From CAYXOX01 sp964466745 (GTDB lineage: Bacteria; Pseudomonadota; Alphaproteobacteria; Rhodobacterales; Rhodobacteraceae), in the NCBI GenBank assembly GCA_964466745.1, contig CAYXOX010000128.1, forward strand, positions 1-8,993: a stretch of 8,993 bases of DNA, given 5' to 3'. The position numbers and the translations under genes were made by a program. Below the pieces are notes generated by a model. It did no database searches. It was not told the DNA's origin and worked only from the letters and a program-made list of their open reading frames with translations. Positions 7,374 through 8,993 of this stretch are shown in pieces (position 1 is the first letter of the stretch; the number at the start of each line of letters is the position of its first letter).

Positions 7374-7404
7374 CGGGCCGGCCGCGGCGCCCGCGGCCGG
7401 CCCG
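7374..7404. other. Perfect 14-bp hairpin between binding-protein and permease genes
   Basis: Fourteen consecutive base pairs (7374-7387 with 7391-7404) close a 3-nt CGC loop; every pair is G-C. In the minus-strand transcript it begins 8 nt after the binding-protein stop and ends 23 nt before the PotB-type ATG. It is followed by only three Ts, so it is more likely a 3'-end stabiliser or partial attenuator than a full terminator. In ABC operons such elements commonly let the binding protein be made in excess over the membrane subunits. Confidence 0.75.
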
Positions 7405-7412
7405 ATCCTGCC

Positions 7413-8483
7413 TCAGCCCGCGGCGCGGATGCGCGTCCAGGCGGCGTCGATCTTGGCGAGCACCTCCTGTCCGGGGAAGATCGAGACCTCCGAGCGGGCG
7501 AGCGTCTCGCTGGACGGGAAGATTGCGGGGTTCTCGGTATACTCGGGGCCGAGCAGCCCCTTGGCAGCGGTGTTCGGGGTGGCGTAGTAGATGAAATCCG
7601 CAATCGCCGCGCCCACTTCCGCGTCGAGGATGAAGTTGATCAGCTCGTGGGCGCCCTCGGGATTGGGCGCGCCCACGGGGATGCACAGATCGTCTTCCCA
7701 CAGGAGGCCCCCCTCGGCGGGGACCACGTAGCCGATATCGTCGTCCTCCTCCATCGCCTGCAGGATGTCGCCGTTCCATTCCTGGGCGAGGTCCACCTCG
7801 CCGGCGAGCAGCAGGTCCTGCCCGTTGTCCGGGGCGAAGGCGGTGATCGAGGGCTTCTGCGCGAGGATCATCGCCTCGGCCGCGGCGATGTTCTCGTCGG
7901 ACCAGTCGTTGATGGAGTTGCCCATCAGCTTCATGGCCATCTGCAGCACGGTGGTGGGCTCGCCCAGCAGCGCGATGCGGTTGGCGTACTCGTCCGAGTT
8001 GTAGAGATGCGACCAGCTGTCGGGCGTGCCGTTCACCTCCGACTTGCGGTAGCCGATGCCGATGGTGCCCCACATGTAGGGCATCGAGAAGCGGCGCTCG
8101 GGGTCGTGGGCGGGGGCGAGGAAGGCCGGGTCGAGATTGGCCATGTTCGGGATGCGCGAATGGTCGATCTCCTGCAGAAGATCGGCGGCGATGAAGCGCT
8201 CCACGAAATCGTTGGTGGGCACGATCAGGTCGTATCCCGGGTTGCCGCCGCGGAACTTCGCGAAGAGCTCGTCGTTGTCGGCGAAGAGATCGTACTGGAC
8301 CTCGATCCCCGTGGCCGCGGTGAAGTCCTGCAGCGTCGTTTCGCCGATGTAGGTGTCCCAGTTGTAGAAGTTCACCGTGCCCGATTGCGCCTTCAGGCGC
8401 TTGGGAAGGGTGAAGCTGAGGCCCACCGCACCGATGCCCTGCAGGGCGGCGCGGCGGCTAAGGCGCATGTTGCGTCGCGTCAT
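7413..8483 (-). CDS. Periplasmic polyamine-type substrate-binding protein (PotD/PotF family), Tat signal
   Basis: Captures substrate in the periplasm and delivers it to the PotB/C-type permeases. It has 356 aa. The N-terminus has a twin-arginine signal (LSRRAALQG, Arg10-Arg11), a hydrophobic stretch to about residue 26 and a likely cleavage after LKA (about residue 32). The mature protein opens with VNFYNWDTYIG and has the family segments MPYMWGTIGIGY (134-145), EWNGD (235-239), EGGLLWEDD (257-265) and YYATPN (299-304). Compared from memory with E. coli PotD, the ligand-box aromatic residues and acid appear kept (Trp42, Tyr45, Trp236, Trp262, Asp264, Tyr300). The PotD Asp168/Glu171 pair seems to align with Glu175 and Thr178, so the exact polyamine, or another cation, is uncertain. 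The ATG at 8483 has an AGGGAGA site 6 nt upstream; an ATG five codons in (8468) would also keep the signal. First gene of the importer operon. Confidence 0.93.
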   Translation of the reverse strand: MTRRNMRLSRRAALQGIGAVGLSFTLPKRLKAQSGTVNFYNWDTYIGETTLQDFTAATGIEVQYDLFADNDELFAKFRGGNPGYDLIVPTNDFVERFIAADLLQEIDHSRIPNMANLDPAFLAPAHDPERRFSMPYMWGTIGIGYRKSEVNGTPDSWSHLYNSDEYANRIALLGEPTTVLQMAMKLMGNSINDWSDENIAAAEAMILAQKPSITAFAPDNGQDLLLAGEVDLAQEWNGDILQAMEEDDDIGYVVPAEGGLLWEDDLCIPVGAPNPEGAHELINFILDAEVGAAIADFIYYATPNTAAKGLLGPEYTENPAIFPSSETLARSEVSIFPGQEVLAKIDAAWTRIRAAG

Positions 8484-8775
8484 GATCCGTCTCCCTGTCG
8501 CGGCGGAGGTTCGATGCGCCGGCCATTCCTTCTTGCAGCCGGCAGCGTTCCGCCATCATGATTTCGAGCAAACAAAGATTCGAGGGCCCATACAAGAGGC
8601 GCCGTAGCACCCCGGGCCGCGTTTTGGGCAGATGCCACGAAATTGTGCGCTTGGTAGGGCCTCGCGGTCCGGCAAATGGCCGCTGGAACACGGGCCCGAT
8701 CCGGCGCATGAAGGCGAGCGGGGCGGCGCGGCTGCGCGCGTGCCCCTCCCGTTCAGACGAAAGGAGCCGGCGGCA
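8484..8775. promoter_or_regulatory. Divergent intergenic region of importer operon and aminotransferase
   Basis: These 292 bp must hold the promoters of both the minus-strand importer operon and the plus-strand aminotransferase. The only A/T-rich stretch is about 8552-8597. It contains a direct repeat, GATTTCGAG (8560-8568) and GATTCGAG (8577-8584), about one and a half helical turns apart. I could not find a -35/-10 pair on either strand convincing enough to name. Two GCCGGC palindromes (8518-8523, 8538-8543) lie in the probable leader of the binding-protein mRNA. No coding sequence is supported here. Confidence 0.5.
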
Positions 8776-8993
8776 ATGAACATCCGCGCGAACCACCTTC
8801 CCACGGCCGAGCTTCAGGCGCTCGATGCGGCGCACCACGTTCATCCGTTCAGCGACGGCGCGGCCCTGGCCGCCCGGGGCGTGCGGGTCATCACCGGCGG
8901 CAGGGGCGTGATGCTGACCGACAGCGAGGGCATCGAGATCCTCGACGCGATGTCCGGCCTGTGGTGCTGCAACATCGGGCACGGGCGCCGGGA
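8776..8993 (+). CDS. Class III PLP-dependent aminotransferase, SpuC-like N-terminus (truncated by window)
   Basis: Probable putrescine or omega-amino-acid:pyruvate transaminase, moving a terminal amino group to pyruvate with pyridoxal phosphate. Only the first 72 codons are present, of roughly 450-460 in the family. The N-terminus has HVHPFSDGAAL (21-31), ARGVRVITGG (33-42), GVMLTDSEG (44-52) and ILDAMSGLWCCNIGHGR (55-71). This is the characteristic start of class III aminotransferases acting on terminal amines, closest from memory to SpuC. The PLP lysine and most active-site residues lie beyond the window, so activity and substrate cannot be checked. The ATG at 8776 follows AAAGGAG (8760-8766) with 9-nt spacing. 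Its divergent placement next to a polyamine-type importer supports a role in using the imported amine. Confidence 0.88.
   Translation, partial: MNIRANHLPTAELQALDAAHHVHPFSDGAALAARGVRVITGGRGVMLTDSEGIEILDAMSGLWCCNIGHGRR

Noticed and set aside
8458..8982. 174-codon minus-strand frame across the divergent spacer
   Set aside because: It overlaps both the binding-protein start and the SpuC-like aminotransferase N-terminus, and shows no family motif.
1..8993. Novel defence, mobile or biosynthetic system
   Set aside because: All seven genes fall in well-known families. No integrase, transposase, long terminal repeats, CRISPR-like repeats or unexplained conserved gene was seen on either strand.

Overview
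The window is GC-rich throughout (third codon positions almost always G or C) and carries gene families typical of alphaproteobacteria. A Rhodobacterales-like organism is the best guess, but no rRNA, tRNA or other phylogenetic marker is present. I see no mobile element, CRISPR array, phage gene or structural RNA gene.

Layout from left to right: (i) a CoA-acylating (methyl)malonate-semialdehyde dehydrogenase, mmsA, on the minus strand and cut by the left edge (1-1082). (ii) A 239-bp divergent spacer with a probable mmsA promoter and a textbook CueR-type copper operator/promoter. (iii) A plus-strand copper-resistance operon: copA, a Cu(I)-exporting P1B-type ATPase (1322-3925), and cueR, its MerR-family Cu(I) sensor (start at 3928, 2 bp after copA). 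(iv) A 159-bp convergent spacer with two strong GC hairpins. (v) A four-gene minus-strand ABC importer operon of the spermidine/putrescine (PotABCD) type. In transcription order it runs: Tat-exported binding protein (8483-7413), a 62-bp gap filled by a perfect 14-bp hairpin, PotB-type permease (7350-6430), PotC-type permease (6437-5589) and PotA-type ATPase (5592-4498), with the last three genes overlapping. (vi) A 292-bp divergent spacer. (vii) The first 72 codons of a plus-strand class III aminotransferase resembling putrescine/omega-amino-acid:pyruvate transaminases (SpuC-like), cut by the right edge.

Two functional themes follow. Copper: cytosolic Cu(I) binds CueR, which should remodel the 19-bp-spaced copA promoter and raise both copA and cueR, a small positive autoregulatory circuit. 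Polyamines/omega-amino acids: the importer brings in a polyamine-like cation, the divergent aminotransferase would deaminate it or a derivative, and MmsA can oxidise malonate semialdehyde (from beta-alanine) to acetyl-CoA. The copper operon sits between the two catabolic blocks.

All genes belong to known families and I found no convincing undescribed system. The most interesting signals are regulatory: the CueR operator, the copA leader hairpins and the processing/attenuation hairpin after the binding-protein gene. Substrate-specificity differences in the binding protein are also worth a look.
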